DNA from: Chlamydomonas sphaeroides
Taxonomy: Eukaryota; Chlorophyta; Chlorophyceae; Chlamydomonadales; Chlamydomonadaceae
NCBI GenBank assembly: GCA_001662425.1
Contig: BDDC01000227.1
Span: 13,011 to 45,075 of the forward strand
Direction of reading: 5' to 3'
DNA: 32,065 nucleotides
The notes beneath the pieces are model-generated. The model was not told the DNA's origin. It worked only from the letters and a program-made list of their open reading frames with translations, and searched no databases. The translations under genes were made by a program, and so were the position numbers. Each line of letters opens with the position of its first letter. Position 1 is the first letter of the stretch. Positions 9,701-22,000 of this stretch are shown here, piece by piece.

Positions 9701-12700
9701 GGCGGCGCCTGACGGCGGCGGCGCCGCCGGCGGCTCGGTGCCGTACGCCGCCGCCACCCGCATGAGCAGCCAGATGACGTCATGCAAGGCCGCGTTACCG
9801 TCAGCGTCGGCGGCGTCAGCGGAACCCGACGGGCCGGCGGCGGCGGAGCCCGACGGGCCGGTGGCGCCGCCATCAACGTCCGTTCTGTCGACGGCGGCTG
9901 CGCCGCCGGAGTGGGTGCCGTACACGTGCTGCCGTACCATGCGCCGCCGGGCCTCCCGCGCCGCCAGGGCACCGGCCCGCAGCCGCTCAGCCCTGTCGGC
10001 CGCTGTTTCCCCGCCGCCGCCGCCGCCGCCGCCGCCAGCAGCGCCGGCAGCCTTCGGCGGCGGCGGCAGGAGGTACGGCAGGCCCCCGCGGCAGAGCTCG
10101 ACGGCGCCGCCGCTGGCGGGCCGGCAGCGCTCCGCTGCCCCCACCACGGCGCTGTGGGGAACGGCCAGGCGCGGGGGTCAGGGCAGTCCCTGGCGGCGTG
10201 CGGCAGACTCGGTGGGTGTCGAACCCAAGCCCCTCGGCGATGCAACTCCATGCCGCAGCTCGCTGGACGAGGCGTCAACCATCTCAGCTCGGCAACCCAG
10301 CAACTCGCGCCAGCACTCCGGCTGCCCAACACGAGTGTGCGCGCCTGTGCCCAGCGGCACAGAGTCGTGCCCCCCGCATTCCCTGGCGACGTCGCCCTGC
10401 CCCACCGCCGCTCACCGCGCCGCCTCCGAGTGGGACCACAGCCCCGCCGCCAGCGCCGCACAGCGCCCCACCAGCGGCCGCGCCGCCGCCAGCGCCGCCG
10501 CCGCCGCCGCCACCTGCTGCCGCCCCAGCAGCGGCGGCGCCGCCGCCGCGCTGCCGGCCCGCGCGCCAGCCGCCGCCGCGCCGCCGCCGCTGCCGGGCTT
10601 GGCTCCGCCGCCGGAGGTGCCCGCACCGGCGGCGGCGGCGGCGGCGCCTGCTGCTTTGGGGGCGGAGGCCGCCGCCGTCGAGAGGGAGCGCTCCAAGATG
10701 ACGGCCTCCTGTCCAGGATGCGGCGAAGGGTTTGTGGAGGGGTTTCGGAGGCAGGGCAGGGCAGGCAGCGTGCCTATTTGCACGCCGTACAGAAACGTTT
10801 CCGTGCAGCCGTACAGGCAAGAACGAGACGTCACGTACCCGTAGCAGCTCGAGCAGCACGTGCAGCAGCTGGGACCCGTCGCCCGCCCCCGCCGCCATCG
10901 ACGTCAGCTGCTGCCGTACCGCCTCCGCCGGCGCCGCCAGCGCCGCCTCGGCGGCGGCGCGGCCGCCAGCGGCGGGGTCGGCCGCGGCGCGGCTGGCGCC
11001 GACGGCGCCGCCGGTGCTCGCGGAGCCGAGCAGCGCGATGCCGGCGGCGAGCACGGCGGCGGCGGACATCGAGCCGCCCGGCGGCGCCGTCGGCGCGGCG
11101 GCGGGGGCTGCAGGCGGCGGCCACGGCTGCAGCAGCGCCGTCAGGGGCTCGGGGCAGCAGCACCAGAGGCGTTGCCACAACGGCAGCCGGGCCGCATGGA
11201 TCGCGTCGAGCGCCGTCAGCATCGGCGCCGCAGGGCCCGGCGGCGCCGCCGCTGCGCCGCGGCCCGACGGGCCCGCTTCGCGGCCGGCAGCGGCGGCCGC
11301 CGCCGCTTGCGCGGCGGCGGCGGTGCCGCCGCCAGCGCCGCCGACGGCGGTCGTGGTGACGCCGCTTGGCGGGTGCAGAAGACGCTGCGTGGCTGACGGC
11401 GGCGGTGCCGCCGCCGCCGCCAGCGGCCGCGTATCGCCGGCGCTGTGGTAGTTGCTGTAGGCCGGCCCTGGCGCCGCCGCCGCCGCTGGCGGCGGCGGCA
11501 GCGGCAGCGGCGCGGCCCAAGCCCCCGGCGGCGCCTCCGCGTCCATCGCCTCCGCGGCGTGACGCGCCGCCAGCGGCGGTGGCGGCGACTGCGTCGGCGG
11601 GTGGTGCTGCGATAACGGGTGCGCATGCGGCTCGTAGCCGCCGCCGCCGCCGGCCGCCAGCGGGTGTCCCGGCGGCAGCGGCGCCGACGGCCGCCGACGG
11701 CCCGCGGTCCCGAGCCCCGCCAGGCCGCCGTGCTGGCCTTTGGGCGGCGGCGTGCGGTTAGGTGCGGCGGCGGCGCTGCCGCCGGCGGCCGGCGCCGCCT
11801 GGCGCGCGTGGCGCGCCTGCTGCAGCTCCGCCTCCAACTCCCTCCGCCGCGCCGTCTCCTGCACAAGGGTGCAGGAGACGGAGCAAGCGCCCCACACCGG
11901 CCGTCGCGTGCCCACCCACGACACCAAAACCCCGCCCACCCCGCCATCCGCCCCGGCCTCCACGCCGCCCACGCCCTCCAGCCCGGCCCACCGTCTCCCG
12001 CCGCTCCTCCGCGAGCCGAGCCTGCTCCACCAGGCGGGACTTCTCCTCGGCGTCGCGCCGCCGGGCGCTGGCTTCCGTCTGGGGCGGGGGCGGGCGGGGA
12101 GCACGGCAGCTCCTGGGTTCGTGTGGCCCGGCGGGCGGAAGGGTCGAACGCAGGCGGGGGTAGGGGCTGAGGGCTCGTGAGGCCCCAGCAACCAGGGACG
12201 GGATGCGTGGGTTACGTGGGTCATTACAGGTGCCGCACCCCGCCTTGCGCACTGCGGCAGGGGCGCCTTGGGGATGACCCCTGGGCGTCCCACCCAAGGG
12301 CAGCCCCCTAGCCACCCAGCCGGCCCTCACGTCCGGTGCCTACATGACAAGCATGCACATATGGTACATACACCCTATGATGAGTGACGATATGATAAGT
12401 GACGATAATCTGCTGCGACAACCCTACACCGCCCCCCACCTTGGTCCTCTCGTTCGCCCTCGCCACCTGTAGCGGTGCGGGCAGCCGAGGGGGCCGGGGG
12501 GGCGGGCGCAAGGGGCAGGCAGCCGGGGGGACAGGTGGCAGGCGGGCGTGAAGCGACGGACGGCTGGCAGGCAGGCAAGCGGGTCGTGCAGCCAGCGTGC
12601 TCCTGGGCTAGCTTCCCCCCCCCCCCAGGGCGCAGCACCACGGTAGTCCAGTAGGGGCTGGGCGGCTGCTACGCCCTCCCACCACCACCCAAGCTGCGTT

Positions 12701-14829
12701 GGTGAGCAACGGTGAGCCGCAGCTCCACAGCTCCACAGCTCCACAACATGCAGTCATGTGCGTGTGTACGGCAGTCATGTGCACGTGTGCATGACTGCAT
12801 GCACCCAGTCGCATTGGACACGTCGCCCCAGCCCCAGCCGCATACGATACTGCTTCACGACCATGCCTATCGATCATCGACACAGCTATCAACTGCACAT
12901 CCACCAGGTAGGGCGCCACACGTCACTCTTGGCTGCACCCCGAAGCCCGCGCGCGCACCTCGGCCTCCGCAAACTCCTTGGCAGCCAGGGCCTGCGGGCG
13001 GAGGAGAGCCGCAGCGGCATACTGTAAGGCTGGCGGCACGGTCGGAGCAGAGGCGGGTGGCGGGCGACGGGGGACACAAGGTGTGCGTGGCGGCCGGAAT
13101 CAGGCCTGGCTCCTCAGCGACGCCGTAGCGTCCATGCAGTCTGTCATAACTTGGTGTCGACGGAGCGAGCGGCGCGCCGGGGCAGCAGCCCACGCGACGC
13201 AGCCCGCACTCGGCAGCAGAGGTGCCCCGCTCCCCCCCACGGACCGCTGCCCGCCACGCACCCCAGCCGCCTCCTCAACCTGCACGATGGCACACAGTAC
13301 CCAGTATCCAGGGCCCTACGTGCGCTGCTTCAGCCCTGCGGCCGCCGCCCGCACCTCGGCCGACTTGCGCTGCTCCGCCTGCAGCTGCTGCGTCAGCTCA
13401 GCTACATGGCGCCTGTGGGGAGGCCGGAGGGGGGGAGGCCACAAGGCGGGGCCAGTGGGGTTGGGGCCGCCAGTGGGGTTGGGGCCGCCAGTGGGGTTGG
13501 GGCCGCCAGTGGGGTTGGGGCCGCCACGACCAAGGGTGGGCGAGGGCCCGCCCCCGTGACCCCTGAGGCCCCCGGGCCGTCATGGGCCCTGGCGACACGG
13601 GCCCACAGGGTCCGGCTGGGGCCGCAAGGACCCCCGGACCGCACCCAAACCCAACCCTTGCCTTCCCTGCCCCCGTGAGCCCCTCCTCCTCCCCTCACCG
13701 CAGCTCCTCGTCCTGCCTCGCCGCCAACAGATCCGGACCGCCAGGTGCCCCCAGGCCGCCGCCGCCGCCGCCGCCGGCCGGCCCCGGCAGCCCCAGCTGC
13801 GGCGCGTAGCCGCCGCCGCCGCCGCCACCGGCTGGCGCCGCCGCTACGCCGTAGGCGGGAGCCGGAGCCAGGGGCTGCAGGTACGGCTGCGGCGGCTGGT
13901 ACGGCTGCGGCGGCGGCTGGTAGGCGCCGTGGCTAAGGTACGCGCCGGCAGCCGCCGGCGCAACGGCTCCCGTGACATACGGCATGGCGGCGGCGGCGCC
14001 AGCGCCGTAGCTGCCGCCGCCGCCGCTGCCTCCTATGCCGCCGCCGCCGCCAGCGCCAGACCTCGCCAGCCCCAGCTGCTGCCCCAGATTCAGGGCCTTG
14101 TTCGGCGCGCCGCCATCCCCGCCGCCGCCGCCACCAGGCGCCGTCCACGCCCCGCCTCCTCCACCAGCGGCGGCAGCGCCGCCGCCGTTGTGAGGCTGCA
14201 TGGCAGACCCAGCTGGCGGCGGCGCGCCGTAGGCCGAGCCGGCGGCGCCGCCGTTCGCCCCGCCCGCGCCGCCAGCTGGAGCGCCGCCGTGCGGCGGCGG
14301 AGCGTGACCGTATCCCTGGCGCTGTGACGGATGCATGGCAGGGGGTGCTGCGGCTAGTGCTAGGCCAGTGCCTGTAGGAGCAGGGCCCGGGGCTTGGGCC
14401 TGGCTAGCGAGGGGCGGGCCGGCGGGGTTTCCCCAGGTGCTCGCGGCGCCGCCCGGGCGCTGCGTGCCGCCGGGTGCGTAGGCTGGGGGTGGCGGCGCGT
14501 GTGCTGTGGCTGCGGCTGTTGCGTATGGCTGTTGCGCGGGAGAAGGACCCGTCAGGTGTAAAGCTGCTGGTGGTGTGGGGTTGGGCAGCTGCCCCGGTGC
14601 CCCGAACGGGGCCTGCAGCAGGCCGCTGCCGCCAGCCGCTGCGCCACGCTGGGGAGGTTGTGGGGCTTGTGTTGCGCCCTGCAGGGCGGAATGCGGAGCA
14701 GGCGAGGAGAAGGTGGCGATGGCGGGATTGCGCGTCGCGAGCAAAATAGAGTTGCGGGCAGTTCTGTAATCGCACCTGGTGCCTAGCGAAGACGTCGTCT
14801 GCGTCAAAGTCATCGTCGTCGTCGTTCAT
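6710..14829 (-). CDS. ATRIP-like checkpoint protein (tentative), 15 exons, about 1479 residues
   Basis: Exons: 14829-14776, 14678-13699, 13412-13355, 12991-12959, 12466-12440, 12078-11992, 11858-10839, 10708-10416, 10151-9602, 9499-8855, 8652-8595, 8279-8182, 7912-7843, 7464-7331, 7042-6710; phases agree at all 14 junctions. The acidic start (MNDDDDDFDADDVFARHQ) resembles the RPA-binding motif of ATRIP (acidic-F-x-ADD). Residues 19-345 are Gly/Pro/Ala-rich and disordered. Residues about 340-430, spread over small exons, form a charged coiled coil (DEELRRHVAELTQQLQ; EEKSRLVEQARLAEERR). The rest is Ala/Leu-rich and helical with Gly/Ala loops (ALLPALLHPQLLLAPLLG; RLRLAQEALLLLKELL) and ends in RRWDFYRQRHAWQQQR. 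ATRIP binds RPA-coated DNA and brings ATR kinase to it. The order acidic motif, coiled coil, helical repeat fits, but the protein is about twice the animal length and the call rests on weak motifs. It could be an unrelated coiled-coil protein. Confidence 0.5.
7531..7570. repeat. GGGGCATGA tandem repeat in intron 13 of ATRIP-like gene
   Basis: About four copies of a 9-base unit GGGGCATGA, the last ones imperfect, lie between exons 13 and 14 of the ATRIP-like gene. Confidence 0.8.
7704..7802. repeat. 23-base minisatellite in intron 13 of ATRIP-like gene
   Basis: Four consecutive 23-base units begin AACGTGCCCCGCC at 7704, 7727, 7750 and 7773, followed by a partial fifth. The first unit differs by one base in its middle and the fourth by one base near its end. 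They lie inside the intron 7465-7842. Confidence 0.9.
11854..11991 (-). mobile_element. Introner-like intron with flanking direct repeat and 3' splice-site hairpin
   Basis: Intron 6 of the ATRIP-like gene (11991-11859, 133 bases) is bordered by GGAGACGG at both ends: exon 6 ends in GGGAGACG before GTGGGC, and exon 7 begins GAGACGGCG after CAG. This duplicates Glu-Thr at the junction. An 11-base perfect inverted repeat, GTCTCCTGCAC at 11854-11864 and GTGCAGGAGAC at 11869-11879 with a 4-base loop, covers the acceptor. A flanking duplication plus an inverted repeat is what introner insertions look like; calling it one is inference. Confidence 0.4.
13452..13523. repeat. 18-base minisatellite in intron 2 of ATRIP-like gene
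   Basis: Four exact tandem copies of CCAGTGGGGTTGGGGCCG (13452, 13470, 13488, 13506) lie between exons 2 and 3. The G-rich strand is the plus strand, so the transcript is C-rich here. Confidence 0.95.
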
Positions 14830-16082
14830 CACCTCGGCTGCGGAAGCGTGTTCTGCGTGCTGCGCATTACCTTGGCGCCTTGGACAGCGATCCGCTCGCT
14901 CTGCTATGACTAGCAGCGTAATTGTAAGGTTAATGTCGCTGCTAGCAGTTCGGCAAGCGCTGCTGACGCGCTGCCAAGTATTGCCACGCGCAGGTCATTC
15001 CTGTTCCCATGAAGCAATCAGGCGAGTTGACAGCACCTACCTGGACAGTTTGGGATGGGCTGCAACCGGGCCTGCGCGGCGGAAAGCGTGGCTGCCGTAC
15101 AACCTCTTTGGCGGGAAGCCCCTCTACCCCGGGAAGCGCCCCGAGCGCACATGCACGCACTGGAGGAGCCAGCAATGGATTTGCAGCGGTCGGAGGGGGC
15201 GAGGTGTGACTTGCTGCGCTGGGAGGATAGCAGCTTAGCAGGCCAGGGGAGGTTGTGTGGTGGCTTGTGCGCGTCGGCGGGTGGTGGACTGGTGGTCCGC
15301 AGGGTAGACCTCTCACGGGGTGGTCCGTGTCTACTTACACACGCTGCTGCGTGCGGGCCAGATCCCTTCCTCCACCGAGACCCCAGAACCCGGAGCACAG
15401 CGCCGACATCCCGGTCACGAGGAGCCCACCGAGCAACCGAGCACACCGAGCAACGTGCAGCAACCGAGCATACCGACGCAATGCGCAGGCTGCTGCAGGC
15501 ATCCTCGTCCTCCCTCCCTCTCATCCCCACGCCCAGACCTCCGGCCGCAGACAAACACCGCCCCGTGCCCCACACCCGGCCGCACGCCGCGAGATGCCGC
15601 CTGCTGCAGATCAGATCGAGCAAGATCAAAGTGAGATCCCACCACAGCCCATCCGGACCGCATCCAGGCGACGCAGCTTGCCCAAGGACGCATGCCCACC
15701 TGCACCCGGCCTCGCTCCTGCGGAGTCTGCACCCCAGCACGTCCTGTCACCCTAGCAGCACAGTGCAGTCGCCGCGCTTGGGGGCCGGCAGCACCGCCTG
15801 CCTGCCTGGCGCACGCACGCGCGAACTTAAGATCGCAGACTTCACGGATGCCCCCCGCCCGCATGCTTTCCGGCGACGGACCTCGCGAGTATGCCTCCAC
15901 ACAAAAAGGGACGCCGACGCCGCACCCCAGGCGGCGGCACGGTACAAGTAGGACGCGCGGGGTCAACCCAGCGAGACGGGGCACCGCCCACGCAGCATCA
16001 AGTTCAGACCACCGCACCAAGGGATGCGATACACAGTGCTAAAGGATGCAGAAGAAGATGCGGCGGCGGTGCCAGCAGCCGC
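14830..16082. other. Intergenic region: 3' UTR of peptidase gene, promoter of ATRIP-like gene
   Basis: Both flanking genes are on the minus strand. Reading leftwards from 16082, this is the 3' UTR of the peptidase gene, with a minus-strand TGTAA at 15339-15335, followed by the upstream region of the ATRIP-like gene (ATG at 14829). Several long frames on both strands cross here, but none shows splice-consistent coding or a motif. Confidence 0.5.
15335..15339 (-). terminator. TGTAA polyadenylation signal of M1 peptidase gene
   Basis: The plus strand reads TTACA, so the minus strand reads TGTAA, about 745 bases after the peptidase stop codon. It is the only such signal I found by eye in this intergenic stretch. 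Confidence 0.4.
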
Positions 16083-19000
16083 TCAGCGGCCGCCCTCAGG
16101 CTGACCCGGCGCGGGCGACGGCGGCGGCGGCCCTGCCGGCGGCGACGGCTCCGGCGAAGGCGGCGGCGCCGGCTGCGGCGGCGGCGACGGCTGCGGCGGC
16201 GGCGGCGTGGTTGCGGCGCGCTCCGCCGCGAGCATGTCGCATATGGGCTTGCGGTAGTCGTCCAGCCACTGCAGGCGCGACACGCCCCTACCCAACAGGT
16301 GGGCGGCGGCGCGGGTGAGGTCGGCTGTGGGGAGGCGGGAGGCAGGGGGAGGGCAGGGGGGGGCAGGGGGAGGCAGGCATGGTGAGCGGGGGGCGCTGTG
16401 CGTGTGTGTGCATTAGGTGACGCTGGATGGGGAGGCGGCTGAGGCCTCCGGCCCTACGGCGTTCCGCCCCCGGCTCTAGACCCGCTCCCAGCACGCGCCG
16501 CTCGTCAGTCCGCCCTGCGCCCCTCCTGGCCCACCCGCGGACGTGCTGCCGCCGTTGAAGGCGGGGCTGTTGAGCAGGTCCAGCGCCGCCTGCAGCTCGG
16601 AGCGCTGCGTGGCGGCGCGGCCCGCGACGGAGGACAGCAGCCGCAGTGCCCCCGAGCCGGGGCTGGAGGGGAGGGGCAAGGACAGGGGACGGGGAGGAGG
16701 GGCCGCGGCAGGAGCAAAAGGGGCTGTGCGGTGAGCGCCATCGCATGGGGCTGGGGTCGAAAGGGGCGCGAGCGGGGTCGCATGGGTTGAGTGGAAGTGG
16801 CCGGTGTGAAGTGGCCGGGTAAAGGTTGCGGGAGCAGAGGCGAAAGTCCCACAGTGCAGGCAACACCGGGGCCGGGCCACACATGCGGCAGCCGAGGTTG
16901 CGTGGGGGCTGGGGGATGCGGCCTGACTGACGCAGCCCCCGCGTCGAGTCCCTGGCTGCGGCCCTGGCCCTCGCGTGCTGTTGGCCGCAGCACGGCCACC
17001 CGCCGGCCCCTTTACCCCCCCCCCACACACACGATCCCCCAGGGCGTCGCGTGTCGGGTACATGTTGATGATTATGGACACACACGGAAACATGTTGATT
17101 ATTATCGGGGATATGTTGATTATTACGAACACACGCGACTGACCCGCCCACGATGGACATCACGTGGCCGTACGCCGCGCTGTCCGGCTGCTGCAGGGCC
17201 ACCGACATCATGTCGTTGCCCACGGAGCCAGGGGAGCTGCCCACGGAGGCCGGCGCGGGGCCGCCGTTGGCGGCGGCGGCGGCGGCGCGGACGGCGGCGA
17301 ACAGCTCCCGCTGTGCGCCCACCACCAGGCGGTCCTGAGGCGGCAGGGGCGGAGCGTGGCGGGTTGGGATGAGGGGACGGCGACGGCAGCCCCTCCATGC
17401 AGGGTTAGTGCCCGAGCTGCCGATGTGCTGAGGCTCCCGGCAGCTGTCCAATCACGTCGATCCGGCGTCAAACAATCCTTGACAGGTGCGGCTCTACGCA
17501 CGCCCCAGCAGCATCATGGCGCTGCCCATCATCAAGTACTTGGAACGATGATAACTTAAGGTTTCGGGTTATAATGCACTTAGTAACTTCATAACTTGAC
17601 AATAAAACAATCGACGGATATCATACCAGCTGCTTCATAACATCATAACATCAGCACTCAACCCCGCACGCACCAGCAGCATCATGGCGTCGCCCGCCGG
17701 CAGCGGCCGCAGCGCGCCCGGCGTGCTGGCGTTGCGGCCCGCCTCCGCCATGGAGCGCAGCATGGCCAGCACGGCGCCGCGCGGCCCCGCGCCGTCCGAG
17801 GTGGCGTTGCCGTACAGCCCCTGCGCGTACGACATTGCGTACAGCCGCTCCCGTACGGCGTCGGGATCCGAGGTGCCGGCCACATCGGCGGACAGCTGGG
17901 CCAGCGCGGCGGCTGCGGGGGGAAGAGGGGCCCGATAAGATCATTGGATGTGAATGATACGATGTACATGATGAGATACAAATGATGCGATGGGACACAG
18001 AAGTGAGTCCTCTACGGTACGCAGCCTAATTGCAGCTACACATTACGGATCTAGGCAATTGCTAGGCGATTGGCAACCCTTCGCGCGCCCGTGCGCACCC
18101 GCGTCAGGCCCGTTGGGACAGCCGCCGGGTGCCCCCAGCGGCGCCGCCAGCGCCAGCGGCAGCCAGTCCGGGTCGGCGAAGGCGCCCCCCGCCACCGCGG
18201 CGGCCGAGGCGTTGGCGGCCAGGCTGCAGCCCAGGGCGGTGGCGGCTGGGTCGCCCCACAGGGCGGCCTCCAGCACCAGGGTGGATTTGGCCAAGCGGAA
18301 GAGGAAGGCCTCGTCGGGGCTGGAGGTGGCGGCTGGGGAGCGAGCGGGGGAGAAAGGTGTGCAATGTAGGGTGTGGTGAGCACGCTGGCTCAAGCTGGCC
18401 TTAATATGGGACATAGCACATGGCGCGAAACGGCGTTGTTCTTCCTATCTTTGCTCTTGCTGTCGGGAACCCCTGGGGAGGCGGGGGGTCTCGATGGCTG
18501 CCACGTAACCCCCTCGCCGCCCCTCCCCGCGGCCCTCACCCGGCGCGATGGTGCCGGCGACGGCCGCCGCCGCCAGCGGCTGCAGCCGCGACAGCGCCCA
18601 GGCCGCGAGGTCGTCGTTGCAGGAGGGCGTGTCGGGGAAGGTGCCGGCGGTGGCAAGCAGGTTCTGGGGGTGAGGGTTGGGGACGGGAGGGGCGGGGAAG
18701 GGTACGTGCCATGCCGCCGGGGGGTTTTGTAGTACGTCGGTTTGCGCTGCACATCTAGCACAACACGACGCGGACAAACTTAACCTCCTCCCTCCCTTTC
18801 ACACGGGGAGCTTCAGGGCTGCGAGGTGCTGCGCCACGGCGGTGCACGTGCCGGCACGAACCCTTGCCTTCCCCATCGCCCCCTCTTGCCCCTCCAGCCC
18901 CCCACCATCAGGTACTCGAGCGCCATGAACGCCAGCTGCGTCACCGAGTGCAGCCCGCCGGCTGCGGTGAGAACAGGGGGAGGAGACGGTTGCAAGAGCA

Positions 19001-22000
19001 CATCAGGGGCCGCGATGCGAGGGGCGCAGGCCCTCGGAACACGCACAGCATCACCCCAGGGCGAGCCGCGCGGGGCGTGTTTACTTGACGCGTAAACAAT
19101 CACACACACCACAGGGATTTTCAGTCTCATGCACACCTCAGCCTTTACCTGCCGTCCGTGTCCCCTGCGGCCGCACAGTAGCCCCGCAGGCCCCTGATCC
19201 CGTGAACGCTATCGGCACAGGACCCCCCCTGCCTCCACCCTCCAACCCTCACCCGTGTACGCCAGCGGCCCCGCCAGCGCCGCATCGATCGCCGCCAGCA
19301 GCACCGGCACCGGCTTGCCGCTGGCCGCCGCCGCCGCCGCCAGCGGGCCGGGCGAGCCCGCCGCCGCCAGCGCGCCCGCCGGCAGCACCGCGGCGCCGCC
19401 GGCCGAGCCCATGTACGACAGGGAACCCATCAGCGCGTCGTGTACGACGGACTGGGCGTCGAGCGCCGCCGCCAGTCGGTCCTCGGGCGAGGTGGCGGTC
19501 AGGTTGAGTCCGAAACCGGAGCGGACGGCGGCCAGCAGGGATGCCAGGTGGGCTGTGGCAGGGTTTGAGAGGGGAGGGGAAGGGGAGAGGCAGGGGCAGA
19601 GGCACGGGGAGAGCGTGTGGGTTACGGCGAGGGCGGGGCCACGCCGGAGCGTACGGCGAGCTGACGCAACTACGTATTGACCCCCTGGTTCGTGCGTGCC
19701 GCTCCTGCTTTCCCCCTCGCTCCGCTTGCTGCCCTCGTAAGCTCCACACGCGCCTCACCCTGGTCGCACGATGCCGGGTAGAGCTAACACCACCCTCGAC
19801 CTCCAAAACACACCCTCTACCCGGGGCGTGCTGTGCCGCGTGTGGGGTTCTGTTCTACCTAACGCTGGAACACACCCGAACACCCGACCCGCACCCCCCG
19901 CCCTCCTGCCACCCTCCCCCAAGCCCCAACCAACCGCCTCACCCTGGTCGTACGAGGTGAGGTAGAGCTCCGTGAAGCCCGGCCGCCGCGTGACCCAGCT
20001 GGCGGCGGGCACCGGAGCCGGCAGCGCCAGCGTCTGGCGGCCCGGTGCGGGGGACCGGGGAGAGGAGGGCGGGAGAGGCGAGGTCAGGGATGCGGGACAG
20101 GATGCGGGAGAGGCCAGGTGGGGGCTAGGTAGGGCAGAGGTAGGACGTGGGGCCTCTCAGCGGCGCGGCCGGGGCTGCAGGTTACACATGCTGGGCCCTG
20201 GCCCCCTCCTGTGACGTTGCCTCCAGCGCGCCTGCCCCCTTCCTCCCCAGAGGCCCCACACCTGCACCTCCCCGCTCTTGGCCAGCAGCACCGTGCTGCC
20301 GGCTGCGGAGGCGCCGCCGGCGGCGCCCGACACCGCCAGCGGCAGCCACCAGCTGCGAGGGCCGGGGGGCGGGGTGGGGCGGAGGGTGCAGGAGGCGGTA
20401 CGGCGGAAGGGGAGGGGCCAGCAGGGTGAGCAGGGGCCAGGCGATGGGTCCGGGCCAGAGACTAGCGCCCGGCAGGCTGCTCGCCCGCCTCCCAGCTGCC
20501 GGCTCGCGTCCTTTCACGCCACGGCCGCCCTCGCCCTCCGTGGGCCCTGCCCACGGGCAGCTGGCGGCTGTGCCCAGGGGCTGTCCCCGGCCGCCTGGCA
20601 CGCCCCGCGGACGCCGCCCATGCGCCCCCCCCCGGCCCTCGGGGCCCCGAGACCCACGACCTGGAGAGGTAGGCATGGCCCTCGAGCGATGCCCTTGCCT
20701 GCTGCCCCTTGAACACGTCCCTCCCCCCCAGCCCATGCCCCATGGCTCACGTGCTGGCTGTGCTGCCGTTGGTGGCGCGGGAGCCGGGGCACAGCAGCTG
20801 CGGCGTCACCGAGGCGTTGGCGGGCACAGCCAGGGTCTCTGCGGCGACAAGGGGCGGGGGCGGGGATGCAGCAGGGACGGGCAGAGCAGGGAGGGGGAGA
20901 GCAGGGGCTGAGGAGAGGGGCCCGGGTTTGCCTGGGCTGGGCATGGGCCCCACCCCATTCTGCCTCTCTCGGACATGCCCAGTTCCCCGCTGCCGGGTCT
21001 CAGCACGCCTGCTGCCCCCTGCCGTACCGTTGTCGGGCCAGATGCCGTACAGACACATGCGCTGCTGCGAGGCCGACAGCACACTCGTCATCCGGGGCGA
21101 GGGCGAGGGAGAAGGAGAGGGGGAGGGGGACGGAGCGGGGGATGGAGAAGCGGGGTCTGGGGTGGGAGCCGGGGACGGCGTTGCGTCGGCCGAGGGCGAC
21201 GGCGATGGCGTGGGAGCCAGCGGCGGCGCTGGTGAGGGCGGCGCGGCGGGGTCGGTCTGCAGCAGCCGCCGCGCGCCGCCGCGGGCCGAGGTCAAGAGGC
21301 CGCGGCGGAGCAGCGGGACGTCGCCGCCGCTGCCGCTGTCCGTGGGCGACGGCGACGGCGACGGCTCGGGGGAGGGGGAGGGCGATGGCGACGGCTCTGG
21401 GGAGGGTGAGGGCGAGGCCTCAATAGCGGGGCTTGGGGTCGGTGGCGAGTCGACGGGGACCGGGCTCGACGGCGGCGTCGGCTCCGGCGGCGGCGGCGTG
21501 GAGGGGCTGTCGGTCTCGGCCGCGAGAGGCAGCGGTGTGGGAGAGCCCGGCGTCGGCTCGGGCGACGGCGGCTCGGGCGACGGCGGCGACGGTGGCGAGG
21601 GCACCGGCGGCTCCGGGGAGGGCGGCGCCGGCGGCGACGGTGTCGGCGGCTCCGGCGACGGCGGAGACGGCGGCGCCACTGCGGTTCGTTTGGCATAGGG
21701 CGCACGGTCACACACATACACATCAGTAAGGATGGTGGCACCCCAGGAAAACCAGTCCCTGAAGCGCCCACGCCCCAGCCGCCCAGACCAAACCCCGTGC
21801 CCCCAACACCGCCCCCGGGTCCCCCCGGCTCACGGGGCGCCGGCGGCGGCAGCGGCGCCGGGCTGGGCGGCGGCGGCGGCGGCGGCGTGGCGTCCGCCAC
21901 CGCCACGGTCGCGATGCCGGCCGTCGTCATCCACTCCATCACCGCCGCCCGGAACCGCTCCACCGCGTCCGGCCCCGACCCCAGCCCCAGCGCCGCCGTC

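Noticed and set aside
8546..10147. Single 533-codon minus-strand frame as one uninterrupted gene
   Set aside because: It reads through two introns with good GT-AG borders (9601-9500 and 8854-8653); phase and coding character fit exons 9-11 of the ATRIP-like gene.
20747..21721. Stand-alone pherophorin-like gene
   Set aside because: The SP-rich frame has no signal peptide or pherophorin domain and joins in phase to peptidase exons on both sides.
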